DNA of 64,000 nt from Roseburia sp. (GTDB lineage: Bacteria > Bacillota > Clostridia > Lachnospirales > Lachnospiraceae), in contig JALEKJ010000036.1 of the NCBI GenBank assembly GCA_022771695.1, forward strand, positions 26,357-90,356, given 5' to 3'. The notes beneath the pieces were generated by a model, which was not told where the DNA came from, searched no databases, and saw nothing but the letters and a program-made list of their open reading frames with translations. Positions 63,964-64,000 of the stretch are shown here, in pieces; the first letter of the stretch is position 1, and each line of letters starts with the position of its first letter. The position numbers and the translations under genes were made by a program.

Positions 63964-64000
63964 GCTATGCTTCACAGCAACAAAAAACAGGATTAATCAG

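Noticed and set aside
63673..63975. Open reading frame of 100 codons on the minus strand
   Set aside because: It runs straight through the tRNA and the 13-bp repeat array, starts with an unsupported GTG and has no recognisable protein features.

Overview
The window looks like a chromosomal segment of a gut Clostridia, most probably Lachnospiraceae. The signs are a FabK-type fatty-acid operon with a fused AccDA, a two-gene PdxST pyridoxal phosphate route with a divergent MocR regulator, a TPP-riboswitch/ThiT pair, SpoVT, family-typical MATE, DUF4321 and DUF554 proteins, and moderate GC. The last ~13.5 kb is a siphovirus-type prophage that continues past the right edge.

Layout. 1-8 kb: CBS protein, MATE pump, pdxST with divergent regulator, nitroreductase with ArsR regulator, NADP-glutamate dehydrogenase. 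7.9-16.3 kb: one leftward type II fatty-acid operon (acpP-fabK-fabD-fabG-fabF-fabZ-accDA-fabH-marR/fabT-DUF4321) behind one strong promoter carrying three FabT-like boxes. 16.3-17.3 kb: TPP riboswitch and thiT. 17.3-24.9 kb: DUF554, glucokinase, class A PBP, an SbcCD-like pair, spoVT. 25-29.6 kb: a decaying patch with a truncated DUF4143 gene behind an intact but orphan FMN riboswitch, a large secreted LysM protein and a broken mscS. 29.7-42.4 kb: sensor EAL protein with a domain-swapped GH3, then an MFS transporter fused to a GH2 hydrolase, HAD phosphatase, aldo/keto reductase and an LTA-synthase-like protein. 42.5-50.3 kb: flippase plus radical SAM pair, hydroxyacid dehydrogenase, patatin, NfeD, AraC and LD-carboxypeptidase genes.

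The prophage appears to sit against a tRNA-Gly(CCC) gene (50,427-50,497). Reading leftward on the minus strand from the right edge it has a phage tRNA, scaffold, major capsid, head-tail connector, small capsid genes, major tail protein, chaperones, tape measure, Dit, Gp37-like protein, fibre, acetyltransferase, holin, amidase and a NYN-LOTUS cargo gene.

Main discovery candidate. Three structural genes (major capsid, major tail, tape measure) have no usable ATG/GTG/TTG start. Each instead has AGG-GCA exactly where ATG-GCA is expected, at normal distance behind a good Shine-Dalgarno; the two clearest have exactly 8 nt between GGAGG and AGG. Just upstream in the same leftward direction (63,701-63,771) the phage carries a tRNA with anticodon CCU, the exact complement of AGG. 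It has initiator-like features: an unpaired 1:72 position and G-C pairs at 29:41 and 30:40. One base change in the start codon (AUG to AGG) is matched by one in the anticodon (CAU to CCU). I infer a dedicated phage AGG-initiation system that makes capsid and tail synthesis depend on a phage-encoded initiator-like tRNA.
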